Shown in pieces: positions 6,129 to 14,027 of a stretch of DNA of 20,935 nucleotides. Below the pieces are notes generated by a model that was not told the origin of the DNA, made no database searches, and worked only from the letters and a program-made list of their open reading frames with translations. The first letter of the stretch is position 1. Every line of letters begins with the position of its first letter. A program made the position numbers and the translations under genes. Source of the DNA: Chitinilyticum litopenaei DSM 21440 (GTDB taxonomy: Bacteria; Pseudomonadota; Gammaproteobacteria; Burkholderiales; Chitinibacteraceae); the NCBI RefSeq assembly GCF_000428145.1, contig NZ_ATZJ01000053.1:1-20935 (forward strand). The letters run 5' to 3'.

Positions 6129-6707
6129 ATGAACAGCTACCACCACGGCGATCTGGCCGCCGCGCTGCTGGCCGCCACCGGCGAATTGCTCGCCGAAAAG
6201 GGCGTCGCCGGCTTCAGCCTGCGCGAGTGCGCGCGCCGCGCCGGCGTGTCGCACACGGCGCCGGCCCACCACTTCGGCGATACCGCCGGCCTGCTGAGCG
6301 CGTATGCGGCGGCAGGCTTTCGCGCACTGACGGACAGCCTGGCGCCGCATGCCCAGAACCCCGACGCCGGTGCGGCGCTGCGGGCGATGGGGCTGGCCTA
6401 TGTGGAGTTCGCGCTGGCGCACCCGGCGCGCTACCAGCTGATGTTCAGCAGCGGCGTGCTGCGCCGCGACGACGCCGCGCTTGCGAAGGCCGGCCAGGCG
6501 GCGTGGGCCTGCCTCGCCAGCGCGGTCACTGCGGCCACCGGCCAGCCGGCCACGCAGGCCACCGACACGGCGCTGGCCTGGTCCACCGTGCACGGGCTGG
6601 CCGATCTGCTGATCAACAGGCAGCTGGCGCTGCCGCCCGCCTGCGCCGACTGGCGCGAGCAGGTAGCCACCGTGCTCGCCCGGCTGGCCGCAGCCTGGCG
6701 CGGCTGA
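6129..6707 (+). CDS. TetR/AcrR-family transcriptional regulator (WHG C-terminal domain type)
   Basis: This 192-residue regulator has an N-terminal TetR DNA-binding domain at about 7-55: HGDLAAALLAATGELLAEKGVAGFSLRECARRAGVSHTAPAHHFGDTAGLL, with the helix-turn-helix around LRECARRAGVSHTAPAHHF. The C-terminal ligand/dimer domain includes YVEFALAHPARYQLMFSSGV near 82-101 and WSTVHGLADLLIN near 157-169, which is the WHG signature. It is divergent from the DUF2269-type gene, with the palindrome at 6028-6042 between them, so autoregulation plus control of the neighbour is likely. The inducer is unknown. Confidence 0.88.
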   Translation: MNSYHHGDLAAALLAATGELLAEKGVAGFSLRECARRAGVSHTAPAHHFGDTAGLLSAYAAAGFRALTDSLAPHAQNPDAGAALRAMGLAYVEFALAHPARYQLMFSSGVLRRDDAALAKAGQAAWACLASAVTAATGQPATQATDTALAWSTVHGLADLLINRQLALPPACADWREQVATVLARLAAAWRG

Positions 6708-6783
6708 TCTTGCGCAAGCCGGCACGCCGTGCGGGGCCGAAGCGGATGCCGGCAGGGCTATAATCCCGAGTAAATAATCCTGA

Positions 6784-6902
6784 CTATTGATCCGGCCCTC
6801 TGATGTTTTTACTCGTAGGAGCGAGCTTGCTCGCGATCAGCAAGGCTTCGCGAGCAAGCTCGCTCCTACGGAAATTCAAACTTCCGAGGGCCGGATCAAT
6901 AG
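6784..6902. repeat. REP-doublet element, copy 2, with 17 bp terminal inverted repeats
   Basis: The outer inverted repeats CTATTGATCCGGCCCTC (6784-6800) and GAGGGCCGGATCAATAG (6886-6902) are perfect complements. Inside lies the 57 bp doublet 6814-6870, with arms CGTAGGAGCGAGCTTGCTCG and its inverse. The 119 bp unit therefore looks like a small MITE or REPIN with defined ends, and copy 1 at 4706-4810 is its inverted, half-degraded sibling. It fills most of the gap between the TetR and MoeB/ThiF genes. Just before it, at 6759-6764, is a TATAAT without a convincing -35 box. Confidence 0.85.
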
Positions 6903-6938
6903 AAAGCTATCTCAGCAAACATTCACCTACAGCCCGTC

Positions 6939-7730
6939 ATGACCTTCTGCCCCACCCGCTCCGCCGCTGTCGACCTTGATGATGACAGCCTCCTGCGCTA
7001 CAGCCGCCACATCCTGCTCGACGAGCTGGGCGTCGAGGGCCAGCAGCGCATCTGCGCCGGCCACGCGCTGATCATCGGCGCGGGCGGGCTGGGTTCGCCG
7101 GCCAGCCTTTATCTGGCCAGCGCCGGTGTCGGCACGCTGACGATCGTCGACGACGACCACGTTGACCTCACCAATCTGCAGCGCCAGATCGTGCACACCG
7201 AATCCCGCGTCGGCATGAACAAGGCCGAATCGGCCAGGGCCACGCTCGCGGCGCTGAACCCGCACATCACCATCAATGCCGTCACCACGCGCGCCACCGA
7301 TGCAGAGCTGGCCGAGCTGGTGGCCGCTGCCGATGTGGTGCTCGATTGCTGCGACAACTTCACCACCCGCCACGCGGTGAACCGCGCCTGTGTTGCGGCG
7401 CGCGTGCCACTCGTTTCCGGCGCGGCCGTGCGCTTCGACGGCCAGCTCACCGTGTTCGACGCGCGCCAGGATGAGGCGCCGTGCTACCACTGCCTGTTCG
7501 GCGAGGATGGCGAAGCCAGCGACAGCCCCTGCGCGACCTTTGGCGTGTTCGCGCCGCTGGTCGGCATCATCGGCGCGGCGCAGGCCGCCGAGGCGCTGAA
7601 AATCCTGTCCGGCTGCGGCACGCCGCTGACTGGCCGCCTGCAGCTGCTCGATGCGCGCGAGATGCGCTGGCGCGAAATGAAGTACAAGCGCGACCCGGCC
7701 TGCCCGGTGTGCGGCACGCGTCATGACTGA
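6939..7730 (+). CDS. MoeB/ThiF-type sulfur-carrier adenylyltransferase
   Basis: This 263-residue E1-like enzyme adenylates the C-terminal glycine of a small sulfur carrier (MoaD or ThiS) with ATP, for molybdopterin or thiamine synthesis. It shows LLRYSRHILLDELGVEGQQ at 18-36, the nucleotide loop GAGGLGSP at 48-55, DLTNLQRQIVH at 76-86, and DCCDNFTTRHAVN at 136-148. Two zinc-binding CxxC pairs are present (Cys182/185 and Cys255/258). Sequence alone does not separate MoeB from ThiF; LLRYSRHILLDE and length favour the MoeB/HesA side. No strong ribosome site is seen before ATG 6939. The end overlaps the gntR-like start by 8 bp. Confidence 0.88.
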   Translation: MTFCPTRSAAVDLDDDSLLRYSRHILLDELGVEGQQRICAGHALIIGAGGLGSPASLYLASAGVGTLTIVDDDHVDLTNLQRQIVHTESRVGMNKAESARATLAALNPHITINAVTTRATDAELAELVAAADVVLDCCDNFTTRHAVNRACVAARVPLVSGAAVRFDGQLTVFDARQDEAPCYHCLFGEDGEASDSPCATFGVFAPLVGIIGAAQAAEALKILSGCGTPLTGRLQLLDAREMRWREMKYKRDPACPVCGTRHD

Positions 7731-8736
7731 TTCCCGCCACGAGAAGCCGCGCCGGCCGACGCTGCAGGACGTCGCCGACCGCGTCGGCACGTCGAAAATG
7801 ACGATCAGCCGCTACCTGCGCGACCCGCGGCTGGTGGCCGAAGCCACGCAGGCGCAGATCGCCGCGGTGATGGCCGAGCTGGGCTACATTCCCAGCCGCG
7901 TGCCGGACATGCTGGCCAATGCCAAGAGCCGCGCCATCGGCGTGCTGCTGCCATCGCTCTCCAACCAGGTGTTCGCCAGCGTGGTGCGCGGCATCGAGCG
8001 CGTCACGCAGCCGGCCGGCTACCACTGCCTGTACGCGCATTACGGCTACGACATGGAACGCGAGGAGCGCCAGATCGAGCAGTTGCTGTCCTTCCACGTC
8101 GATGCGCTGATCCTCTCCGAAACCGTGCACAGCGCGCGCACGCTGCGCATGCTGGAGGTGGCGGCGATTCCGCTGGTGGAAATCATGGAAACGCCCGATT
8201 CGCCGCTGGATCTGGCCGTCGGGCTCGACCACGCGGCCGCCGCGCAGGCCATGGTCGACGCGATGCTTGCGCGCGGCAAGCGCCATATCGCCTACCTTGC
8301 CGCGCGCATGGACCGCCGCACGCTGCTGCGCGCCGACGGTTACCGGCAGGCCATGATCAAGGCCGGGCTGACACCGCTGATCGTGCAGACCGACGCGCCG
8401 TCGGATTTCACGCTGGGCGGCACCTTGCTGCGCGAGGCACGTCGGCAATTGCCGCAGCTCGACGGCGTGTTCTGCACCAATGACGACATCGCCGCCGGCG
8501 CGCTGCTGGCCGCGCAGGCCGCTGGCCTGCACGTTCCCGGCGAGCTGGCCGTGGCCGGCTGCAATGCGCTCGACATCGGCCAGGCGCTCACGCCGCGGCT
8601 CGCCAGCATCGTCACGCCGCGCGAGGCCATCGGCGAACTGGCCGCGCGCTTGCTGCTGCGCCGCCTCGCAGGCGAAACGGTCACGCCAGCCGTGCACGAC
8701 CTGGGCTTTGCCATCGACACGGGCGGCAGCATATAG
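7723..8736 (+). CDS. gntR: LacI-family repressor resembling gluconate regulator GntR
   Basis: This 337-residue LacI/GalR-family protein has an N-terminal helix-turn-helix, PTLQDVADRVGTSKMTISRYLRDP (about 12-36), then the hinge around GYIPSRVPDMLANAKSRAIGVLLPSL. The periplasmic-binding-like core carries NQVFASVVRGIERVT, AHYGYDMEREERQIEQLLSF and QLDGVFCTNDDIAAGA, and the protein ends DLGF.....GGSI. These blocks track E. coli GntR almost block by block, so gluconate or a related sugar acid is the likely inducer. No gluconate kinase or permease gene lies nearby. The ATG overlaps the previous stop (ATGACTGA), implying translational coupling to the adenylyltransferase. Confidence 0.87.
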   Translation: MTDSRHEKPRRPTLQDVADRVGTSKMTISRYLRDPRLVAEATQAQIAAVMAELGYIPSRVPDMLANAKSRAIGVLLPSLSNQVFASVVRGIERVTQPAGYHCLYAHYGYDMEREERQIEQLLSFHVDALILSETVHSARTLRMLEVAAIPLVEIMETPDSPLDLAVGLDHAAAAQAMVDAMLARGKRHIAYLAARMDRRTLLRADGYRQAMIKAGLTPLIVQTDAPSDFTLGGTLLREARRQLPQLDGVFCTNDDIAAGALLAAQAAGLHVPGELAVAGCNALDIGQALTPRLASIVTPREAIGELAARLLLRRLAGETVTPAVHDLGFAIDTGGSI

Positions 8737-8934
8737 GGCACACCCCATATCGCCACAGCCATTTACCGGCATTGGCTACAGCCATATACCCATAGAAAAC
8801 AGCGCAACCCTTGCATCCTGGGTATTGATAAGGCGCTTCCTGATTAGGCAGCGACCTCAGCAAAGAACAATTCGTCATTCCCGCGAAAGCGGGAATCCAG
8901 CTGCAATGCATGAGCCAGGACAGGCTGCCGGGCC
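8737..8934. repeat. Intergenic repeat patch with dRS3-like palindrome
   Basis: Between two converging genes lie three things. CGCCACAGCCATTTACC (8751-8767) and TTGGCTACAGCCATATACC (8772-8790) form a tandem-like motif also found in the centre of composite copy 2. A 20 bp palindrome ATTCCCGCGAAAGCGGGAAT (8877-8896) lies within GTCATTC...AATCCAG, the form of the ATTCCC-N8-GGGAAT (dRS3-like) repeats familiar from Neisseria and other proteobacteria. Its stem may help stop transcription from both sides, though no T-run follows. No gene is seen. Confidence 0.75.
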
Positions 8935-10572
8935 TCAGAAGCGGAAACGCTCGACCCCCTGCTTGAGCTGGGTGGTGAGCTGGCTGAGCACGCCGGCCGA
9001 CTGCTTCATCGTCGCGGCGATTTCGGTGTTTTCGTCGGTGAACTGCGCGACCTTTTCCACCTGCATCGCGATCAGCTGCACGGCCGATTTCTGCTCGGCC
9101 AGCGCGTCGGCAATGCCGTTGACGGCATGCTCGGCCGTCTGCACATCGTCGCGGATCACGACAATGGCCGAGCCCGCCTCGTCTGCCAGCGCGGTACAGT
9201 CATGCGTGCGCTGCACGGTGGCGGCAATGCTGGACACCGCCGCCTGGCTGGCCGTACCGATCTGGCTGACCATCTGCTGGATGTCGATGGTTGCCGCTGC
9301 CGTGCGTTCGGCCAGCTTGCGCACCTCGTCGGCCACCACGGCAAAGCCGCGGCCCTGTTCGCCGGCGCGCGCGGCCTCGATGGCGGCATTGAGCGCCAAC
9401 AGATTGGTCTGCTCGGCCACATCCTTGATCACGCTGACGACCGAGCTGATGCGTGCGGCATCGGCGCCCAGCGTAGCGACCTTGTCGGAGGCCTGGGAAA
9501 TGGCGGAGTCGATGGCGCTGATCTCGCGCATGGCGTCCTGAATCTTGCCGCTGCCGTTTTCGGCCTGACCACGCACATGGGCACTGACCTCCTTGGCATC
9601 ATGCGCGCTGTCGGCCACATGGGTGATCGCCACGGTCACCTCCTCCACCGCAGCCGCCATCGAACTCGTCGACTCGGCGCCCAGCCGTGTCGCTTCGGCG
9701 ACCTGGGCGCTGGCCTCGGCGATCTGCACCGTTTCACGGTGCACGGTGTCGACACTGCCGGCCACCTGGCGAATCAGCTCGCGGATTTTCTCGGTCAGCT
9801 CGTTGTAGGCCGTGGCGATGCGATCGATTTCATCGTTACCGCTGACGGGCACGCGCAGCGTCAGGTCCTGATGATCGCGCGCTTCGTCCATGGCATGTCG
9901 CAGCGTATTGATCTTGCGGCGCATGCCCAGCACCAGCCAGGCGGCAAAGGTGGAGCCGGCCAGCAAGGCCAGCAGCAGCAGGCCCCAGGTCAGGGCGCGC
10001 GTGCGCACATAATCATCATGCGCCTGCTCGTAATTCTTCTTCGCTTCCCGCAATTGCAGATCGACCAGCGCACTGATGCGCACCGACACCGGCTCGATAG
10101 CCGGATACAGGTCCTGGCGGGCAAAGACATCCAGCTTGGCGGCCTCGTCGCCCGCGTCGATGCCGGCAGCGTCGCTGGCCTCCAGCAGTTTGAGCAGCGT
10201 GGCGATGCCGGCGTGCGCCTTCTGCATCACCGGCAGCGTCTGATCAATCAGCTGCTGCTCTTCGGGTGTGAGCTGCGTGCCGGTATAGGCCTTCCAGTTG
10301 CGATCGATTTCCTGCTCGGCCTGGCGCACCAGCCTGATCGCCTCGGCATGGGGCAAGGCGCCATGGTTGGCCTTGTGCACGGTGTCGACAATGTTCACCG
10401 CATACATGTCGGCCACGATCTTGAGCTGCGCCAGCGGCTCGACCCGGTCACGGTAGGTGCTCTCGAAAGCCGCATTGGTATGGTAAAGACGGTTGAGGGC
10501 AAAAAGCCCCAGTCCCAGCATCAGGGCCAGCAACATGCCGACCAGCAGGATTTGTTTTTGACTGATAGTCAT
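8935..10572 (-). CDS. Methyl-accepting chemotaxis protein
   Basis: This 545-residue inner-membrane chemoreceptor has transmembrane segment 1 at about 7-26 (LLVGMLLALMLGLGLFALNRL). A periplasmic four-helix-bundle-type sensor follows at 30-190, beginning YHTNAAFESTYRDRVEPLAQL. Transmembrane segment 2 is near 195-217 (LLLLALLAGSTFAAWLVLGM), then a HAMP domain, then the cytoplasmic signalling coiled coil. The highly conserved tip EQTNLLALNAAIEAARAGEQ followed by GRGFAVVADEVRKLAERT lies around 385-425 and would contact CheA/CheW. There is no NWETF-type tether at the C-terminus (it ends QGVERFRF). A GGAA site precedes ATG 10572. No other chemotaxis genes are nearby, so it is an orphan receptor with unknown ligand. 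Confidence 0.94.
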   Translation of the reverse strand: MTISQKQILLVGMLLALMLGLGLFALNRLYHTNAAFESTYRDRVEPLAQLKIVADMYAVNIVDTVHKANHGALPHAEAIRLVRQAEQEIDRNWKAYTGTQLTPEEQQLIDQTLPVMQKAHAGIATLLKLLEASDAAGIDAGDEAAKLDVFARQDLYPAIEPVSVRISALVDLQLREAKKNYEQAHDDYVRTRALTWGLLLLALLAGSTFAAWLVLGMRRKINTLRHAMDEARDHQDLTLRVPVSGNDEIDRIATAYNELTEKIRELIRQVAGSVDTVHRETVQIAEASAQVAEATRLGAESTSSMAAAVEEVTVAITHVADSAHDAKEVSAHVRGQAENGSGKIQDAMREISAIDSAISQASDKVATLGADAARISSVVSVIKDVAEQTNLLALNAAIEAARAGEQGRGFAVVADEVRKLAERTAAATIDIQQMVSQIGTASQAAVSSIAATVQRTHDCTALADEAGSAIVVIRDDVQTAEHAVNGIADALAEQKSAVQLIAMQVEKVAQFTDENTEIAATMKQSAGVLSQLTTQLKQGVERFRF

Positions 10573-11048
10573 CGTCGGTTCCAGTTATGCAAAGTAGTCC
10601 GGCCCCCTCCAGCCCGTGGCCCGCAGCCAGGTCTGGACTCCCTGTGGGCGCCAGCGCTTACAGTATTATTGTTTTTCACTGTTTCGGGGCCGTATATGGC
10701 AGTCAATTTTGTTTAAATTTTTATGACTTTCAGTGTTTACACATTTCTGTAATAAATTGCATTCAATTCAGAAACATCGCCGACAAACGCCAAAAGGGCC
10801 TGCTGAATTGCCAAATTGGCGCAATCGTTGAGCAAACGGGATACCGGCCAGGCATGACGCCCATTGCCGCTACCCTTGCCGCAAATGGCGTCACACAAGG
10901 CAGCCCCGCAATTTACAACAAACTGGTCAGAATTAAGTCAATAAAAAGAAATAAATATCAACTGATTCTTGCGCCGCCACAGCTAGCCCTTGCACAGACT
11001 GTGCTTTCTGCCAGAATCGGAATCCTTTCCTGACTGCCGCACACCGCC
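10573..11048. other. AT-rich intergenic region between divergent MCP and PPTase genes
   Basis: This 476 bp stretch is clearly richer in A+T than its surroundings from about 10650 to 10960 and should hold promoters for both flanking genes. ATTGCCAAATTGGCGCAAT (10807-10825) is an imperfect palindrome with a perfect GCCAA-a-TTGGC core, a possible operator. I could not fix a confident -35/-10 pair for either gene. The frame open on the plus strand (10587-11033) shows no family features and is probably chance. Confidence 0.5.
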
Positions 11049-11687
11049 GTGATCGCCGTTCCCGTCTACTGGACCCGCCAGTCTGCGCCGCCGCCCGGTG
11101 CGACCATGCCCCTGTCCGCCAGCACTGCTGCCAGGCTGGCCGGGATAAGCCGCCCGGAGCGAGCACAGCAACTGCTGCTTGGCCGGCTGCTGCTGCTGCA
11201 CGCGGCGCGGATCACACTTTCGCCCCAGCTGACACTGGCCGATATCGCTGAACATCCGGACGGCTACCCCTGGCTGCCCGACTGGCCAGACAGCAGCGCC
11301 AGCCTCAGTCACAGCGGAGAAATCCTCGCCGTGGCGCTGAACCCCGACGGCGCCTGCGGTCTCGACATCGAGCAGCAGCGCCCGCGCAATGTGCTGCGCC
11401 TGGCCGAAAAATTCTGTGCCACCGACCAGCAAGAACTGGCCGCACTGGACAGCGCTGCACAGCTGCAACGCTTTTACCTGCACTGGACCTTGCGCGAGGC
11501 CGCCTACAAGGGCGGCTGGCGCGCGCATGTCGTCGGCGAACCGGCCGCGCTACACGGCGACGCCGACCCACTCCCCGGCTGGGACAGCGTGCTGTTTGCG
11601 CCAGCGCTGCGCTGCACCCTGGTCTGGCCAGGCCCATGCCAAATTGACCTGCATGAAATCGGTAGCGCAGAGCTGCTTGTTGTATAA
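11049..11687 (+). CDS. 4'-phosphopantetheinyl transferase superfamily protein
   Basis: This 212-residue protein moves the phosphopantetheine arm from coenzyme A to a serine on a carrier protein. Motifs are SLSHSG at 85-90, GLDIEQQRPRN at 104-114 with the Mg-binding Asp106 and Glu108, and WTLREAAYKG at 146-155 with Glu150 and Lys154. The two-lobed length puts it in the Sfp/AcpT/HetI group rather than the short AcpS type. The start is uncertain: GTG 11049 lacks a ribosome site, and an in-frame ATG at 11106 (residue 20) is possible, though residues 3-10 (AVPVYWTR) look like a normal first strand. No polyketide or peptide synthetase is in view, so its carrier partner is unknown. Confidence 0.85.
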   Translation: MIAVPVYWTRQSAPPPGATMPLSASTAARLAGISRPERAQQLLLGRLLLLHAARITLSPQLTLADIAEHPDGYPWLPDWPDSSASLSHSGEILAVALNPDGACGLDIEQQRPRNVLRLAEKFCATDQQELAALDSAAQLQRFYLHWTLREAAYKGGWRAHVVGEPAALHGDADPLPGWDSVLFAPALRCTLVWPGPCQIDLHEIGSAELLVV

Positions 11688-11726
11688 CAGCAGCTTCGCG
11701 TATCCGGCACATCCGTGGAGAAGGGC

Positions 11727-12065
11727 ATGGGCAGCAAGGCTAACTCACTCATCAGCAGAGCGATCTGCCTGCTGTTTCTCGTCGTCAGCGCTCTGCAGGT
11801 CTCTGCCGGCGAACCTAGCCAGCGCATCTTGATCCGCGATTATCTGGTCGGCGGCAGTGATGGGCGCGTGTACATCACCATCAGGGAACAGCATGGCCGG
11901 CTGCACGGGACGGTTCATTACGAAAACCGGCTTCTTTACTACCGAGGCCCGCTGGAGCTGGAGAAACCCCTGACCCTCAAGGGTATCCGCAAGGAAAACC
12001 TGCTTGGCTGGGATGGCACCCGCATTCACTTCACCGAAGGCAGAGCACTGAAAGCACGGTGCTGA
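11727..12065 (+). CDS. Small secreted protein of unknown function
   Basis: This protein of 112 residues starts at ATG 11727, with GGAGAAGGG just upstream; a GTG at 11715 would add four residues. A signal peptide is clear: positive start, then ISRAICLLFLVVSALQVSA with cleavage near VSA-GE. The mature part (about 85 residues) alternates short polar and hydrophobic strands (DGRVYITIREQHGRLHGTVHY, then RIHFTEGRAL) and ends with a lone Cys. It looks like a small beta-rich periplasmic domain. I do not recognise the family. It begins about 40 bp after the phosphopantetheinyl transferase stop, so co-transcription is possible but nothing links the functions. Confidence 0.6.
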   Translation: MGSKANSLISRAICLLFLVVSALQVSAGEPSQRILIRDYLVGGSDGRVYITIREQHGRLHGTVHYENRLLYYRGPLELEKPLTLKGIRKENLLGWDGTRIHFTEGRALKARC

Positions 12066-12683
12066 AACCCTCGATGCACAGTGGCTTAAGCCCAGCCCAG
12101 CGCGGCTGCCAGCATGCTCACCATGCCCAGGAATTTTGCTTTGCAACTGTGCTTTTTTCCCTGAAATCACCCGGACAAATGAAAGCATCAAGAAACATTC
12201 ATGGCCGCACATAGCCAGAAATGTCTTGATTCCCGCCCCCCGGCCCGGCAAGCGCTCATCCGCACAAGTACTGCGCGCGAGCCGAAGCATTCTTCCGGCA
12301 GCTCCACACACCATGATCAAACGACTTGCTCGGCTGCACTGCTGGCCGCCATAGCGCTGGCATCACCCCCAAGCCGTGCACAAAATTCTGTAGCCACTGG
12401 ATATGAGAGCAGCCACATCAAGCCTTGCCGAGGCGGCTTGTTCAAAGACGGAGAAAACGCTAGGAAAATACGACCAGTAGATATCCTGCTCTGCCTAAGG
12501 CGCCGTGTCTTCGGTGTTGGTACCGCCATCCACGACGCCTGCAGCTGACAGTACTCTATAAAACGGGCAGCAAAAATCTGGTATCTGCAAGCTCTGGCAA
12601 TGGCCAGCATTGCCGAAGGGGGTAAGTTTTCCAGGCTTGCGGCCCCTCTCTTTACGTTTCCGCTCTTCCCCCCCAGTGGCTGA
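12066..12683. other. Gene-poor region, possibly holding a decayed secreted-protein gene
   Basis: No intact gene is convincing in this 618 bp stretch. ATG 12314 opens MIKRLARL and stops after 13 codons, but the next frame continues as ALLAAIALASPPSRAQNS, a good signal peptide core with an AxA-type cleavage site. One single-base shift would join them. A weak inverted repeat GGCAATG-gccag-CATTGCC lies at 12596-12614, downstream of lapC on the minus strand, without a T-run. The region separates the converging plus-strand genes and the lap operon. Confidence 0.4.
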
Positions 12684-14027
12684 TCAGCGCTCGCGCATGG
12701 CTTCGGTTCTGGCCTTGACGATGGGCTTGAGCAGGTACTCCAGGATGGTTTTCTTGCCGGTGCGGATATGCACCGTGGCCAGCATGCCGGGGATGATGGG
12801 CAGGGGCTTGTCGGCGCTGCCGAGGTGGTTTTTCCGGGTGCGCACCTGCACCAGATAAAAGCTCTCCTCCTTTTCCTTGGTAAAGGAATCGGCGGTGATG
12901 TTTTCCAGCGTGGCTTCAAGGTCGCCATAAATCGAGTAGTCATAAGCGCTGAGCTTGACGCTGACGCTTTGTCCGGGGCGCAAAAAGCCGATGTCGGCCG
13001 GGCGGATCTTGGCCTCGATCAGCAGATTGTCTTCCATCGGCACGATTTCCATGACCGTGATGCCAGGCTGGATCACGCCACCGACGGTATTGACGGCGAT
13101 GTTCTTGACGATGCCGGTGACCGGGGAACGCAAGGTGGTGCGCTCCAGCCGGTCTTCCAGCGCGACCTTGCCGGCATTGAGCGCCGACCACTCGGCCGTG
13201 GCGGCGCTCAGTTCGGTAGCGGCATCCGAGCGGTATTTGGCATGGGCGCCGCTGATTTTTGAACGGGCTTCTTCCTGGGCGATCTGCAGGCGCGGAATCG
13301 CCAGACGCGCCGCATCAATCTGCCCCTGCAAGTCGGCGGCCTGGCGTTCAAGCCGCAGCAGTTCGACTTCGGCCGCCAGCCGCTGCTCGACCATGGGTTT
13401 GGTGAGCTTGAGCTCCTGGTTCAGCAGATTCTGGCTGGAGGTCAGCTGGGACAGCAGGGCACGCTTTTCCGAAATTTCCTGCGCCCGCTGCGCCTCCTGC
13501 TGCCGCAAGACGCTCAGCGTGGTTTCCAGATCACGCTGGCGCGTGCGGAACAGCAACAACTCCTCCTGGTAAATCGCGGCGTTTTCCGCCATCTGTTCGG
13601 CGCCTGGCACGAACTCGCTGCCATTGGCTTCGGCTTTCAGCCGGGCGATCTTGGCGCTCAGCGCGGCGTTCTTGACGCGACTCTCTCCCAGCGAGGAAGA
13701 AAACCGCTTTTCGTCCAGCGTCATGAGGACCTGGTTCTTGCGCACGATTTCCCCGACACGCACCGGAATGCTGGCCACGATCCCGCCTTCGAGGTTCTGG
13801 ATCTGCTGCACCTGGCTGGAGGGGATGACTCTGCCCTCGCCGACGGTGATTTCATCGATCTCGGCAAAATAGGCCCAGATCAGCGCACAGAGCAGGAACA
13901 GGGCACAGGCGCGCAGCAACAGCAAGGGCAGATGCAGCGGCGGCAGAAACATGGCCGCCGTGCGCTCCCCCATGTGCCCGACATCGCGGCTGAAAAGCCC
14001 CGCGTATTTTTCAGGAATCAGACGCAT
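12684..14027 (-). CDS. lapC: LapC, type I secretion membrane-fusion (HlyD-family) protein
   Basis: This 447-residue periplasmic adaptor joins the LapB ABC exporter to the LapE outer-membrane channel. A short cytoplasmic N-terminus precedes one transmembrane helix at about 32-53 (LPLLLLRACALFLLCALIWAYFA). Next comes the first biotinyl-lipoyl half (GEGRVIPSSQVQQIQNLEGGIVASI), a long alpha-helical hairpin from about 100 to 290 rich in Glu, Gln, Arg and Leu, and the second lipoyl half with TLRSPVTGIVKNIAVNTVGGVIQPG. The HlyD C-terminal part ends in PIIPGMLATVHIRTGKKTILEYLLKPI, a family hallmark. Its start overlaps the end of lapB by 17 bp. Assignment to LapC rather than generic HlyD rests on the neighbours. 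Confidence 0.92.
   Translation of the reverse strand: MRLIPEKYAGLFSRDVGHMGERTAAMFLPPLHLPLLLLRACALFLLCALIWAYFAEIDEITVGEGRVIPSSQVQQIQNLEGGIVASIPVRVGEIVRKNQVLMTLDEKRFSSSLGESRVKNAALSAKIARLKAEANGSEFVPGAEQMAENAAIYQEELLLFRTRQRDLETTLSVLRQQEAQRAQEISEKRALLSQLTSSQNLLNQELKLTKPMVEQRLAAEVELLRLERQAADLQGQIDAARLAIPRLQIAQEEARSKISGAHAKYRSDAATELSAATAEWSALNAGKVALEDRLERTTLRSPVTGIVKNIAVNTVGGVIQPGITVMEIVPMEDNLLIEAKIRPADIGFLRPGQSVSVKLSAYDYSIYGDLEATLENITADSFTKEKEESFYLVQVRTRKNHLGSADKPLPIIPGMLATVHIRTGKKTILEYLLKPIVKARTEAMRER

Noticed and set aside
5274..6725. Long minus-strand open frame spanning arm D, the membrane-protein gene and the TetR gene
   Set aside because: It crosses two well-supported genes in the wrong frame or strand and a non-coding repeat; GC-rich DNA gives few stops.
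6759..6764. Perfect TATAAT upstream of the MoeB/ThiF gene as its promoter
   Set aside because: No -35 match at 16-18 bp (GCCGAA at the expected place) and it is 175 bp upstream beyond a REP element; kept only as a remark.
10587..11033. Plus-strand 148-codon frame in the MCP/PPTase gap
   Set aside because: It runs through AT-rich intergenic DNA, has no recognisable domain, and its composition does not match the window's genes.
12480..12640. Minus-strand frame ending VVDGGTNTEDTAP, which might be a C-terminal remnant
   Set aside because: The frame has no start, no recognisable upstream sequence and is too short to distinguish from chance.
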